This document shows positions 39,251-48,940 of a stretch of DNA of 64,000 nucleotides, in pieces. The stretch comes from Nectonema munidae. Taxonomy: Eukaryota > Nematomorpha > Nectonematoida > Nectonematidae. The notes under the pieces are model-generated. The model did no database searches. It saw only the letters and a list, made by a program, of their open reading frames with translations, and was not told where the DNA came from. Position 1 is the stretch's first letter; the number at the start of each line of letters is the position of its first letter. Both the position numbers and the translations under genes were made by a program. Location: contig JAUIRK010001041.1 of assembly GCA_030549495.1 (NCBI GenBank), positions 558,001-622,000 on the forward strand, written 5' to 3'.

Positions 39251-42200
39251 TTTTGGTTACGGTGTTTTTTGTTTTTCAGGGATTTTGGTTACGGAGATTT
39301 TAGTTTTCGGGGATTTTGGTTACGGAGATTTTAGTTTTCGGGGATTTTGGTTACGGAGATTTTAGTTTTCGGGGATTTTGGTTAAGGAGATTTTAGTTTT
39401 CGGGGATTTTGGTTACGGAGATTTTAGTTTTCGGGGATTTTGGTTACGGAGATTTTAGTTTTCGGGGATTTTGGTTACGGAGATTTTAGTTTTCGGGGAT
39501 TTTGGTTACGGAGATTTTAGTTTTCGGGGATTTTGGTTACGGAGATTTTAGTTTTGGGGATTTTGGTTACGGAGATTTTAGTTTTCGGGGATTTTGGTTA
39601 CGTTGATTTTAGTTTTCGGGGATTTTGGTTACGGAGATTTTTTTTTCAGTGATTTTGGTTACAGAGATTTTAGTTTTCGGGGATTTTGGAGGAGATTTTA
39701 GTTTTCGGGGATTTTGGTTAAGGAGATTTTAGTTTTTGGGGATTTTGGTTACGGTGTTTTTTGTTTTTCAGGGATTTTCGATACGGAGATTTTTTTTTTC
39801 AGGTATTTTGGTTACAGAGATTTTAGATTTTGGGTACGGAGATTTTAGTTTTCGGGGATTTTGGTTAAGGAGATTTTAGTTTTTGGGGATTTTGGTTACG
39901 GTGTTTTTTGTTTTTCAGGGATTTTGGTTACGGAGATTTTTTTTTCAGGTATTTTGGTTACGGAGATTTTGGTTACGGAGATTTTAGTTTTCGGGGATTT
40001 TGGTTACAGAGATTTAAGTTTTCGGAGATTTTAGTTACGGAGATTTTAGTTTTCGGTGTTTTTGGTTACGGAGATTTTAGTTATCGGGGATTTTGATTAC
40101 GTTGTTTTTTGTTTTCGGGGATTTTGGTTACGGAGATTTTTTTTTCAGTGATTTTGGTTACAGAGATTTTAGATTTTGGGTACGGAGATTTTAGTTTTCG
40201 GGGATTTTGGTTAAGGCGATTTTAGTTTTTGGGGATTTTGGTTACGGCGATTTTTGTTTTTCAGGGATTTTGGATACGGAGATTTTTTTTTCAGGTATTT
40301 TGGTTACAGAGATTTTAGATTTTGGGTACGGAGATTTTAGTTTTCGGGGATTTTGGTTAAGGCGATTTTAGTTTTTGGGGATTTTGGTTACGGTGTTTTT
40401 TGTTTTTCAGGGATTTTGGTTACGGAGATTTTTTTTTCAGGTATTTTGGTTACAGAGATTTAAGTTTTCGGAGATTTTAGTTACGGAGATTTTAGTTTTC
40501 GGGGATTTGGCTACGGAGATTTTATTTTTCGGGGATTTTGGTTACGGAGATTTTAGTTTTCGGTGATTTTGGTTACGGAGATTTTAGTTATCGGGGATTT
40601 TGATTACGGTCTTTTTTGTTTTTGGCGATTTTGGTTACGAAGGTTTTAGATTTCGGGGATTTTAGTTACGTTGTTTTTTGTTTTTCGGGGATTTTGGTTA
40701 CGGAAATTTTAGTTTTTGGGGATTTTGGTTACAGAGATTTTAGTTTTAGGGAATTTTGGTTACTGAGATTTTAGTTTTCGGGGATTTTGGTTACGGTGTT
40801 TTTTGTTTTTCAGGGATTTTGGTTACGGAGATTTTTTTTCAGGGATTTTGGTTATGGAGATTTTTTTTTCAGGGATTTTGGTTACCTAGATTTTAGTTTT
40901 CGGGGATTTTGGTTACGGAGATTTTATTTTTCGGGGATTTTGGTTACGGAGATTTTAGTTTTCGGTGATTTTGGTTACGGAGATTTTAGTTATCGGGGAT
41001 TTTGATTACGGTGTTTTTTGTTTTTGGCGATTTTGGTTACGAAGGTTTTAGATTTCGGGGATTTTAGTTACGGTATTTTTTGTTTTTCGGGGATTTTGGT
41101 TACGGAAATTTTAGTTTTTGGGGATTTTGGTTACAGAGATTTTAGTTTTAGGGAATTTTGGTTACTGAGATTTTAGTTTTCGGGGATTTTGGTTACGGTG
41201 TTTTTTGTTTTTCAGGGATTTTGGTTACGGAGATTTTTTTTCAGGGATTTTGGTTATGGAGATTTTTTTTTCAGGGATTTTGGTTACCTAGATTTTAGTT
41301 TTCGGGGATTTTGGTTACGGAGATTTTATTTTTCGGGGATTTTGGTTACGGAGATTTTAGTTTTCGGTGATTTTGGTTACGGAGATTTTAGTTATCGGGG
41401 ATTTTGATTACGGTGTTTTTTGTTTTTGGCGATTTTGGTTACGAAGGTTTTAGATTTCGGGGTATTTAGTTACGGTATTTTTTGTTTTTCGGGGATTTTG
41501 GTTACGGAAATTTTAGTTTTTGGGGATTTTGGTTACAGAGATTTTAGTTTTAGGGAATTTTGGTTACTGAGATTTTAGTTTTCGGGGATTTTGGTTACGG
41601 TGTTTTTTGTTTTTCAGGGATTTTGGTTACGGAGATTTTTTTTCAGGGATTTTGGTTATGGAGATTTTTTTTTCAGGGATTTTGGTTACGGAGATTTTAA
41701 ATTTTGTGTACGGAGATTTTAGTTTTCGGGGATTTTGGTTATGGAGATTTTAGTTTTCGGGGATTTTGGTTACGGTTTTTTTTGATTTTCGGGGATTTTT
41801 GTTACGGTGTTTTTTGTTTTTCAGGGATTTTGGTTACGGAGATTTTTTTTCAGGGATTTTGGTTACGGAGATTTTAGATTTTGTGTACGGAGATTTTAGT
41901 CTTTGGGAATTTTAGTAACGAAGATTTTAGTTTTCGGGAATTTTGGTTACTGAGATTTTAGTTTTCGGGGATTTTGGTTACGGTGTTTTTTGTTTTTCAG
42001 GGATTTTGGTTACGGAGATTTTTTTTCAGGGATTTTGGTTATGGAGATTTTAGATTTTGGGTACGGAGATTTTAATTTTCGGGGATTTTGGTTAATGCGA
42101 TTTTAGTTTTTGGCGATTTAGGTTACAAATATTTTACTATTCGGGGATTTTGGTTACTGAGATTTTAGTTTTCGGAGATTTTGGTTACGGTGTTTATTGT

Positions 42201-42680
42201 TTTTCAGGGATTTTGGTTACAGAGATTTTTTTTCAGGGATTTTGGTTACGGAGATTTTAGATTTTTGGTACAGAGATTTTAGTTTTCGGGGATTTTGGTT
42301 AAGGCGATTTTAGTTTTTGGGGATTTAGGTTACAAAGATTTTAGTATTCGGGGATTTTGGTTACGGTGTTTTTTGTTTTTCAGGGATTTTGGTTACGGAG
42401 ATTTTTTTTTCAGGGATTTTGGTTACGGAGATTTTAAATTTTGTGTATGGAGATTTTAGTTTTCGGGGATTTTGGTTAAGGAGATTTTAGTATTCGGGGA
42501 TTTTGGTTACGGAGATTTTAGTTTTCGGGGATTTTGGTTACGAAGGTTTTAGATTTCAGGGATTTTGGTTACGTTTTTTTTGTTTTTACGGGATTTTGGT
42601 TACGGAGATTTTAATTTTCGGCGATTTTGGTTACGGAGATTTTAGTTATCGGGAATTTGGGTTACGGAGATTTTAGTTTT
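39251..42680 (+). repeat. Satellite array, diverged right edge
   Basis: The same 15/16-bp rhythm continues, but monomers diverge: GGTTACGGTGTTTTTTG, TTTTTCAGGGATTTTGG, TTTTTTTCAGGGA, GGTACGGAG and many TTTTTGGGG (CpG lost) variants appear. Higher-order W/Z/V patterns of the core vanish. The last recognisable monomer ends near 42,680 and passes into AT-rich DNA next to the piggyBac remnant. Increasing divergence toward an array edge is usual for satellites kept uniform by unequal exchange in the interior. Confidence 0.93.
40500..41690 (+). repeat. 402-bp higher-order repeat, three tandem copies
   Basis: Identical landmarks recur at 402 bp: TTTGGCGATTTTGG at 40,621, 41,023 and 41,425; CGGGGATTTTGGTTACGGTG at 40,779, 41,181 and 41,583; and TACGGAGATTTTATTTTTCG near 40,512, 40,914 and 41,316. 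Copies one and two are almost identical, so the duplication is younger than the monomer divergence around it. Confidence 0.92.
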
Positions 42681-42884
42681 TAAGAAATTTAAAAATTAAA
42701 ATTTTTTTAGTTTAAGATTTCTAAACATTACATATGTATTATTGAGACTTTTGTGATGAAATTCTATATATATAAACAACATATTAAATTTTAGTGTTCA
42801 CATGAAAAAAAAACTAGTAAAAAAATGCTTTATTTATAGTTTTTATTTATTTTTTATTAACAAATAATAATGAAATTAAAGAAT
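42681..42884. other. Satellite/flank junction
   Basis: About 200 bp of AT-rich sequence follows the last monomer. No inverted end or target duplication was recognised at the junction. Confidence 0.5.
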
Positions 42885-43895
42885 TTAATGTGGTGTGCAA
42901 TCTTCACAAATATAAAAACAGTGCGCTTCACATACAGCTTTGCCACATTTTGTACACGACTTTTTTGTTTTTTTGTCTAACTTCCTTCGGCACTTGAAAC
43001 AATGCCTTTTTTTGATTTCCTGAGGCTGACTAATAGATTGTAGTGCTGTGTTTTCTTTATCCAAAAAATTTCCATACAATGAATTATTTGCTTTTGAATG
43101 CTATAATCTACATTTTCAAACCGACGCTGAATTAATGGCTCACAAAGCTGTTCTGCTAAGTCAGATAGAAAGTGTCTGCGCTTTTGATCTCCAGTATAAA
43201 CGTTTGATATTTTTTCTATAAAACAGAGAGCAGCATTATATCCTGCAACATCCATCATCCAGTAAAAAATGATAAGTGACCGTCTCTTGGTGATTCTTTT
43301 GCATGAATAGTTATTGACTAAAATGTCTCTAGAGTATCAACTCCACCTTTTGTTGCATTATAGTCAAGAATCTTATCCGGTTTGAAAGGCTTTATTCATT
43401 TTAGGAACAAAGCTGCATATCATAATAGGATGATATTTGTTGAAGCCAAAAATTGTTGATTGCTCTACTCGATAACGCGATGCTTGTAATGATTCGGGTA
43501 TTTCTCTTTTATTTTTTCTAAGTGTTCCTAATAAAGTATTATTTTTGCTAAGTAATTCTACTGCAAGGCCAAAATCTGTAAAGAAGTTGCCACATGTAAC
43601 ATTTCTTCCAGAATTAGCAATTGATGTAGTTAAGTCTCGAACAACTCTTCTGGCTTGTTGCTTTTCTGGATCATTAAAACCTTTTCCAGAATATATTTGC
43701 GCATTTAGAAGATAAGCATTAGCAGAATCTATCATACTCCAAACTTTGATCCCATATTTACTGGATTTAGACGGCATGAATATCTTGAAAGAACATCTTC
43801 CTCTAAACGAAGCTAAAGATTCATCAATAGTAACACATGATTCGGCTCTATAACTTATCTTACATGACTCTACAAACTTGTGCCAAATTTCATAT
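42885..43895 (-). pseudogene. piggyBac transposase, decayed, N-terminus missing
   Basis: Minus-strand reading gives the piggyBac DDE core and C-terminus in order: FVESCKISYRAES, VTIDESLASFRGRCSF (first catalytic Asp), MPSKSSKYGIKVWSM, NVTCGNFFTDF, LGTLRKNKREIP, KGGVDTLETF (third Asp), ITKRRSLIIFYWMMDVAGYN, and a cysteine-rich zinc finger CFKCRRKLDKKTKKSCTKC followed by VCEAHCFYICEDC. The second catalytic Asp, normally TCDNFF, is Gly here, so the enzyme would be inactive. Frames change between the KGGVD block and the YWMMD block, and again before the zinc finger. The N-terminal third is absent: sequence above 43,895 is unrelated. The element lies only 200 bp from the satellite edge. No TTAA-bounded ends were found. 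Confidence 0.93.
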
Positions 43896-44340
43896 TACCG
43901 TCTTTCACCGTCTATTATCCGCACCCCTTTTTACGGCTAATTTCCAGGAGAAAATTGATTATCTCTTTCTATCCGCACCCCCTTCTCGGCGAGGTCATCC
44001 GAAATTTTGTCGGTCAAGTCATCAGGACAGATCAACTCTACAGACTGTTACAGAGAGAATGCTCTATCACCGACAAGTGTCATCTATCGAATGGTTTGAT
44101 GTGCAGTAAGATAGAAATTTTTGCATTTTAATGTAATAATTGATGTTGAATGCCACCAGTTATAATAATAAATCTTATCATTTTTATTGCAGATTGTGAA
44201 AGAAACAGTTTAATATGAAGCCACACATTGAAAAAATGCGACATGTTCATTCTTCCATGACCAATTTTAGTATAAATACCCCCAAGTTTCACATAGCTTG
44301 GGGAAACTTCCTGATTTAGTTACTGATAATATCACACATA
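43896..44340. other. Unassigned insert between two transposases
   Basis: This GC-richer segment replaces the N-terminus of the piggyBac gene. A word TATCCGCACCCC occurs twice (about 43,910 and 43,970), 60 bp apart. Overlapping open frames of 80-90 codons show no domain. Farther right, CCCCAAG and CTTGGGG (44,280-44,306) form a 7-bp-stem hairpin upstream of the pogo start codon. This could be a small transposon end, but no pair of termini was identified. Confidence 0.4.
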
Positions 44341-44690
44341 ATGCCTTCCAAGAGAGCGTCATACACCACAGCTTTTAAGCTGCAAGTTGTTGAATATGCA
44401 GAGACTCACGACAATCGTAGTGCAGTTAGACACTTTAGCATTGACGAGAGTAATGTGCGCCTGTGGAAACGATCCAAAACTTTTAGAGTGGATAACTGAT
44501 TGCAGATCTCAAGGCATTGCATTGAACACTGTACAAATTCGATTGAAAGCTAAGCTGTACGCAAATCCATGAAGCATAATGAATTCAAAGCATCTACCAT
44601 GTGGTTCTATCGTTTCATGAACCGTCATGATCTTTCCATCAGACGTAAAACTCACATCAGCCAGAAGCTTCCTGGAGACTATGATGTTTT
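44341..44690 (+). pseudogene. pogo/CENP-B-type transposase, N-terminal fragment
   Basis: The ATG at 44,341 opens MPSKRASYTTAFKLQVVEYA...SAVRHFSIDESNVRLWKR, a Brinker/pogo-type helix-turn-helix, and reaches a TGA after 52 codons. The next frame supplies KLLEWITDCRSQGIALNT and a return to the first frame gives FKASTMWFYRFMNRHDLSIRRK, the CENPB-type second helix-turn-helix. The frame then runs into an AT-rich tract near 44,690. Two compensating frame changes break the reading, and the DDE catalytic domain that should follow is absent. In intact elements these two domains bind the terminal repeats. The outer hAT element begins 220 bp farther right. Confidence 0.85.
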
Positions 44691-45064
44691 CTTTTTTATA
44701 ATTACTAGTTTTTTACATTTGAAAAGTTTTCGAAATTTTTATTATGTTAAATGAGTTTTTATCTTTTCCTTTATCTGAAACATTGTTTCTCAAAGTTGTC
44801 CGTTGCATCCCACTATGGACATCTATAAAATGCAAGGGCTGGTAGAAAATTCCGCTTTGAATGGGGAATGTTGAACAAAGACAGTTTGGCAGACATTTTT
44901 ATGAGCCCATCAGGGTTGGGGTCAATTATAAATTTCAATTACATTTTCAATTACGAGGCTCAAATTACAATTATAATTGCAATTACGTCGCTACTTTTTC
45001 CAATTTCAATTACAATTACATAATTGATTTTCTCCTCAATTACAATTACAATTTTTTTTATCCA

Positions 45065-45328
45065 TTCACTTCAGCCCTAGGGCTAGGCAACCCAAAGGAG
45101 GCTCATGTCTATTGAGATGGGCACCGAAGGAAGGAAACCTGAGAACAGGGAAATTCTCCTACTCTTTTCGAATATTCCTTAGGGATCTTTAAGGTGAACA
45201 AGCCAATTTCGACAATGTACCCTACCCAGCCTTTGATAAGTAGGGCTCACTGATATGTCCTGCAACATTTGAGACACCTCGCGAGTCACCCATCCAACTG
45301 CTAACCCCTCTTGAGGTTGCTTAACTTC
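45065..45328 (-). repeat. 5S-rRNA-derived SINE-like fragment
   Basis: On the minus strand 45,328 to 45,275 reads GAAGTTAAGCAACCTC, then GGGGTTAG, then TTGGATGGGTGAC. Eukaryotic 5S rRNA has GAAGTTAAGCAACGTC, then GCGGTTAG, then TTGGATGGGTGAC at about positions 47-97. These blocks contain the A box and C box of the internal RNA polymerase III promoter. The first 46 nucleotides of 5S are missing and the sequence after GGTGAC leaves 5S, continuing about 210 bp through an unrelated body. This suggests a SINE3-like element rather than a 5S gene. It lies just beyond the polyadenylation signal of the outer hAT transposase exon. Confidence 0.65.
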
Positions 45329-45396
45329 AACATATATTTTAAATAAATGAAAAACAAATGAACACTTTTTCATGAAAGTTTTATTAAAATTTAAAA

Positions 45397-45552
45397 TCAC
45401 TCCAGCTTTGAATTACACCTGAGGAACATTAATTCCTCAAATCTGGAATCGGACAGACGGCATCGGCCTGGCCTGATAATTTTGCCAGCAAGTGAGAAAA
45501 AGCGTTCCACAGGAGCAGAAGATCTGGGATATTCGGGTACCGAATGGCTAGT
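45397..45552 (-). pseudogene. C-terminal exon of the outer hAT transposase
   Basis: The minus strand is open for VPEYPRSSAPVERFFSLAG, KIIRPGRCRLSDSRFEELMF and LRCNSKLE, ending at a TGA (45,397-45,399). This is the hAT C-terminal dimerisation motif (VERLFSIAG...RPKRNRLSDERFEELVFLK). An AATAAA signal on the minus strand (45,380-45,385) lies about 12 bp past the stop, so the natural 3' end of the gene is preserved. The frame is lost upstream, at coordinates above about 45,555, where the rest of the transposase has been deleted. Confidence 0.85.
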
Positions 45553-45781
45553 GTACCACTTTATATGACAGCTGTGAAGAATTGTTGTTCTCTCTATCTC
45601 TATGAACTCACCTCTTCTTCACAACTACGCGTGTAGTAACAATACAAATTTTTCTTATCATCACCATATGGAAGTCATGTGTGGAAATATAGGAAGAAAT
45701 ATTGAAACAAGGAAAAGGGGTGTGATTTTTTACCAATATCTGAAGAATATACAAAAATTATCTGAATAATAATTGCTCTAT

Positions 45782-47744
45782 CAGAGGTTCCCAACCTTTT
45801 TCTGTCATTTCCCCTTGCACCCAATACAACCATCCAGATTTCCCCCTTCATGTGTATGAGAGAAAGAACAGTTAAAACACGCTGAGTCTATTTACTAATC
45901 TATTTTTCAAATGCACTAACAGAGCTAACATTAAATTGTATTGAATAAGAACACTAAGACTAACACAGCATTTTAGTGTGACTTCTGGCATTGTTTGCCG
46001 TTCACATGTCCTTCAATGTCTGGCGGAGGTATGGAGAGCGCACATCGAAGATCCACCTCCAACATGTTGCGCGCCTTTGTTTTGAGGTGAACCAGTGCCG
46101 AAAATCGTGTCTCACACGGGTAGGTGGAAGAAAACTGCACCAATATGCGCAGATCATTGGTCGCAAGAAGCCGGTAGGTTCCTCGCACTTGAATCCAAAA
46201 CCCTTCTAGTTCCATATTCTGGAAGGCATCCTTCGCTGCAAAATTGTTTTTCAAGTCCAGGAATTCTTCATGCCACGCTTCTGCCACATCATCAACGTTC
46301 CTCTGAAATGGGTCTCTGATAAGCTTGTTCTCGTTGCTCTCGTTTGTGATTCCAGGAAGTAATGCTTGAATTCTTCCTCCAAGCCTTTGAGGTGTTGTTT
46401 GATATCCTCGGCTATTGGATCAGGCAGATCATGTTCCATATCCTCCACACATTCGTTCAGAGCGAGGAATAAGGAAAAACTTCCACTCCCCGCTCTTTTC
46501 TTCCACAGTTCCAGTTTGGCCACGAAAGCTCTGATCTTGTCCGACTGTAAAAGAATGTTGGTCCGTTTGCCCTACAGTTTCCTGTTGAGCTCGTTCATTG
46601 CACTGAAAATATCGGACAAGTAGGACACCCGCACACGGAAAAATTCACCCTTCAACGCCTCCAGAAGCACAGTATTCTCTTGAGCCCGAAGGAAGGCTAC
46701 CACCTCATCAAACAATTCTTGGACTCGCTGCAACATGTTTCCTTTCGAGAGCCACCTCACCTGAGTATGAAACAGCAACGATTCGTGGTCCGCTTCCATG
46801 CCTTCACAGAACCGACGGAACAGCCGGGTGTTCAGAGCGAAACCCTTGATAAAGTTGACGACTTTCATTACAGTCTCAAGATGCTACTTGAAGTCGTTGG
46901 GGAGAGCCTCTTTGTGGATAAGACAGTGTGTCGATTCTACTGTCGGTTTCTTTTGCTTGACGAGCGTGACGAACCCCAATCGAGAGCCCAGCATGGCTGC
47001 GGCACCATTGGTGCACACCCCAACCAGAGACTCCTAGCTGATGTTTCGAAAAAGTCATTGATGAGGTCCATCACATCCTGAGCTTTGGTTGTGGTCTGGA
47101 GAGGTTTGCAGAAGAGGAATTCTTCTGCAATTCCTTTTTCGGTGGTATAACGAACAAAGACCAACAGCTGGGACAGATTCGCAACATCTGTCGATTCGTT
47201 GAGTTGAATCGAAAAAAATTGTGACCCTCGAACCTTCTGAACTTGAACTTGGTTCTTGATGCTCTCAGCCATATGATTGATCCGTGACGAATGGTGTTAT
47301 TTGAAAGGGAAACCTGGGTCATCTTGTTGTGGGCAGCCTCACCAAGGACCAACTTCACGCACTGCAGCATACAGGGCTTCACCAATATTTCACCAATTGT
47401 GTGTGATTTTTTCTCCCTCGCAATCTTGTACGAAACTTCGTATGACGCTTTACAATAGCGTTCGTTTACTGACGAAACGTTCCAGTTGAGTCCAATTTCG
47501 TCTTCTTCAGATAATTTTGTTTTAGCTTAAAGTATTCACGATCCTTGTTCTGTGGTTCGGGATGGCATCCTTGAAGGTGTTGCTTCAGCTGGAATGGCTT
47601 CATGCTACCATTTCCAATGACACATCGTGGCAGATGTTCCCCGTTATTCACAACAAACGTAAATCCGAAGTCTAGATGTGCTTTTGAATATATCTGTTTT
47701 TCGACCTGATCACTTGCGGACCTGAAAAGAACAAGAGAGATCAT
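45782..47744 (-). pseudogene. ZBED5/Buster-type hAT transposase, decayed, nested
   Basis: A hAT end CAGAGGTTCCCAACCTTTTT at 45,782 marks the 3' side. Minus-strand blocks follow the ZBED5/Buster order: a BED finger (LPRCVIGNGSMKPF...LKQHLQGCH), VKLVLGEAAHNKMTQVSLSN, FFSIQLNESTDVANLSQLLV, VCTNGAAAMLG, VVNFIKGFALNTRLF, LLFHTQVRWLSKGNML, and a C-terminal FSALVHLKTKARNMLE...IPPPDIEGH ending at 45,973. Defects seen: one BED cysteine is Gly (CVIG for CVIC), both catalytic Asp positions (LDESTD, CTDGA) are Asn, TAG replaces Gln near 46,571, and frames change near 46,315, 47,050 and 47,270. A pyrimidine-rich CTTTTCAG at about 47,724 suggests a lost upstream exon. The opposite terminus was not found. 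Confidence 0.9.
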
Positions 47745-48130
47745 ATTAAGAAAAGAAAAAACTAAAAAAGAAAATAAAACATAAAAATGAAAGCGAGTAA
47801 AGTTCAGGAAACGGGTACTCCTGAGAAGAGAAGAACAGAATTCTATTACAGAAAATTATTTTCTGATATTTCCAGAATTTTAATTCCAGACTAGAATTTT
47901 CCCCTGAAACAAAGGAAGCCTTTGAGTCGTAGCAGTTGAGTAAACTGTGATGCGAAAATTTATTTGTATCACATGTGTAGTATAGTAACACATGAAAGAA
48001 GCCAAGAGCGGTAAGCTAAAAGAGTTAGGGAGAGAGAGAGAGGATAAACCTTCATGACTGTCATCTATAAGATTGATTGAAGTGTGCTAGGATTGCCGAA
48101 GATTCTCCTAGAACCAAAAAATTGGCAATT
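47745..48130. other. Inner right part of the outer hAT element
   Basis: No homology was recognised. An open minus-strand frame of about 80 codons (47,746-47,991) has no known motif. A short GAGAGAGA tract lies near 48,030. Confidence 0.4.
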
Positions 48131-48558
48131 ATCTTTTCAATTACAATTACATTTTCAATTACAAAGCTCAAATTACAATTATAATTTCAATTATGTCTCC
48201 TTTTTTTCAATTACAATTACAATTACGGTGTAATTGTAATTAATTTTCAATTACGCAATTATAATTATAATTGACCGCAACCCTGGCCCATATATTCTCA
48301 TATTTTTTATGTTCCCATGACCATTGATTCTGTACGATTTGGACCACGTATCGTTTATGTTTCTCACTGTCACTCAGAAGGTTGATCAACGTTGTCAAAA
48401 GATTTAATTTGTTTAGTAATAATTAATATAATTACAAAAAAGTTATTTAATTTTAAATCCATGTTTCAAATGATGAATATTACAAAAAAAATATGGCAGC
48501 AAAAAGATAAAACCAAATAAATTTCAAATGAAAAACTTAAGATTTATGTTTTCTGAAG

Positions 48559-48831
48559 ATTCGATGCAGAACTTCAACATATAAATGAAAAACTTATAAT
48601 AACGATTAAGACGCAAGAAAAAATTAAATTTTCATCTAAAGACAAAAGCATTCTTTGGTTTGAGTTTTTGATGTCAGAAATAAAGGATTGCTGTGAAAAA
48701 TCAAATTGTGTCGTTAGGAGGCAGTCTTTGAAAATTTTTGAAAAACTTTTATTTAAAGTAATAGATTATTTTTATCGCTACAAAACCGCAAAAAAGTTAT
48801 TCAAAATTCTCTCATTGCTTTTACATTTTTA
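48559..48831 (+). CDS. Unrecognised open exon-like frame
   Basis: An 86-90-codon frame without an early ATG begins after a possible splice acceptor (TTTTCTGAAG, ending 48,558). It runs through LQHINEKLIITIKTQEKIKF, SSKDKSILWFEFLMSEIKD and CCEKSNCVVRRQSLKIFEKL to a TAA near 48,831. A possible donor AAA|GTAATAG lies at 48,758. The composition looks like protein, with mixed charged and aromatic residues, in an AT-rich region where such frames are rare. No family was recognised and it could be chance or a fragment of a transposon gene. Confidence 0.3.
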
Positions 48832-48897
48832 AAAAATCTTCAATGCAGAATAAAAGTTTGTGGTACACAAAGCATAGCAAAGGGCAGATGTATATAA

Positions 48898-48930
48898 GAA
48901 GATTTTGGTAGCGGAGATTTTGACTTGTAT
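48898..48930 (+). repeat. Stray satellite monomer outside the array
   Basis: GAAGATTTTGGTAGCGGAGA followed by TTTTG matches the array's GAAGATTTTGGTTACGGAGA at all but two positions over about 25 bp. It is 6.2 kb beyond the array's right edge and lies directly beside the foldback repeat. Confidence 0.6.
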
Positions 48931-48940
48931 TCCTCTGAGT

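Larger units (their letters stand above)
44911..48285. mobile_element. Outer hAT element with CAATTAC-rich inverted ends, carrying nested insertions
   Basis: The left end CAGGGTTGGGGTCAATTATA and the right end (reversed) CAGGGTTGCGGTCAATTATA are inverted and nearly identical. Both lead into about 130 bp of degenerate CAATTACAATTA repeats. The direct repeat GCCCAT directly abuts each end (44,905-44,910 and 48,286-48,291), compatible with an eroded 8-bp hAT target duplication. CAGGG termini are typical of hAT. The interior keeps only a C-terminal transposase exon of its own (45,397-45,552), a 5S-derived segment, and a second, differently related hAT (45,782 onward). It is therefore a deleted, non-autonomous copy that later received another element. 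Confidence 0.75.

Noticed and set aside
10302-41407. Open frames of 60-100 codons within the satellite, reading FGYGDFSFRGFWLRRF-type repeats
   Set aside because: A 31-bp unit rotates through all three frames every 93 bp and meets TTTTAG stops. The longer frames occur only where indels shift the phase. They are a by-product of the repeat and not a repetitive protein.
10433-42680. CRISPR-like array of short repeats and spacers
   Set aside because: There are no unique spacers. All segments between repeats are variants of the same 15/16-mers, and the context is an animal genome.
43837-44131. Two overlapping plus-strand frames of 83-90 codons
   Set aside because: They partly lie antisense to the piggyBac remnant and partly in the unassigned insert. 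No motif supports either frame.
45179-45400. 73-codon minus-strand frame
   Set aside because: It reads across the 5S-like segment and the transposon tail. It is explained by those non-coding features.
45991-47489. Plus-strand frames opposite the inner hAT transposase
   Set aside because: They are antisense shadows of the minus-strand ZBED5-like sequence, which accounts for the conserved motifs.
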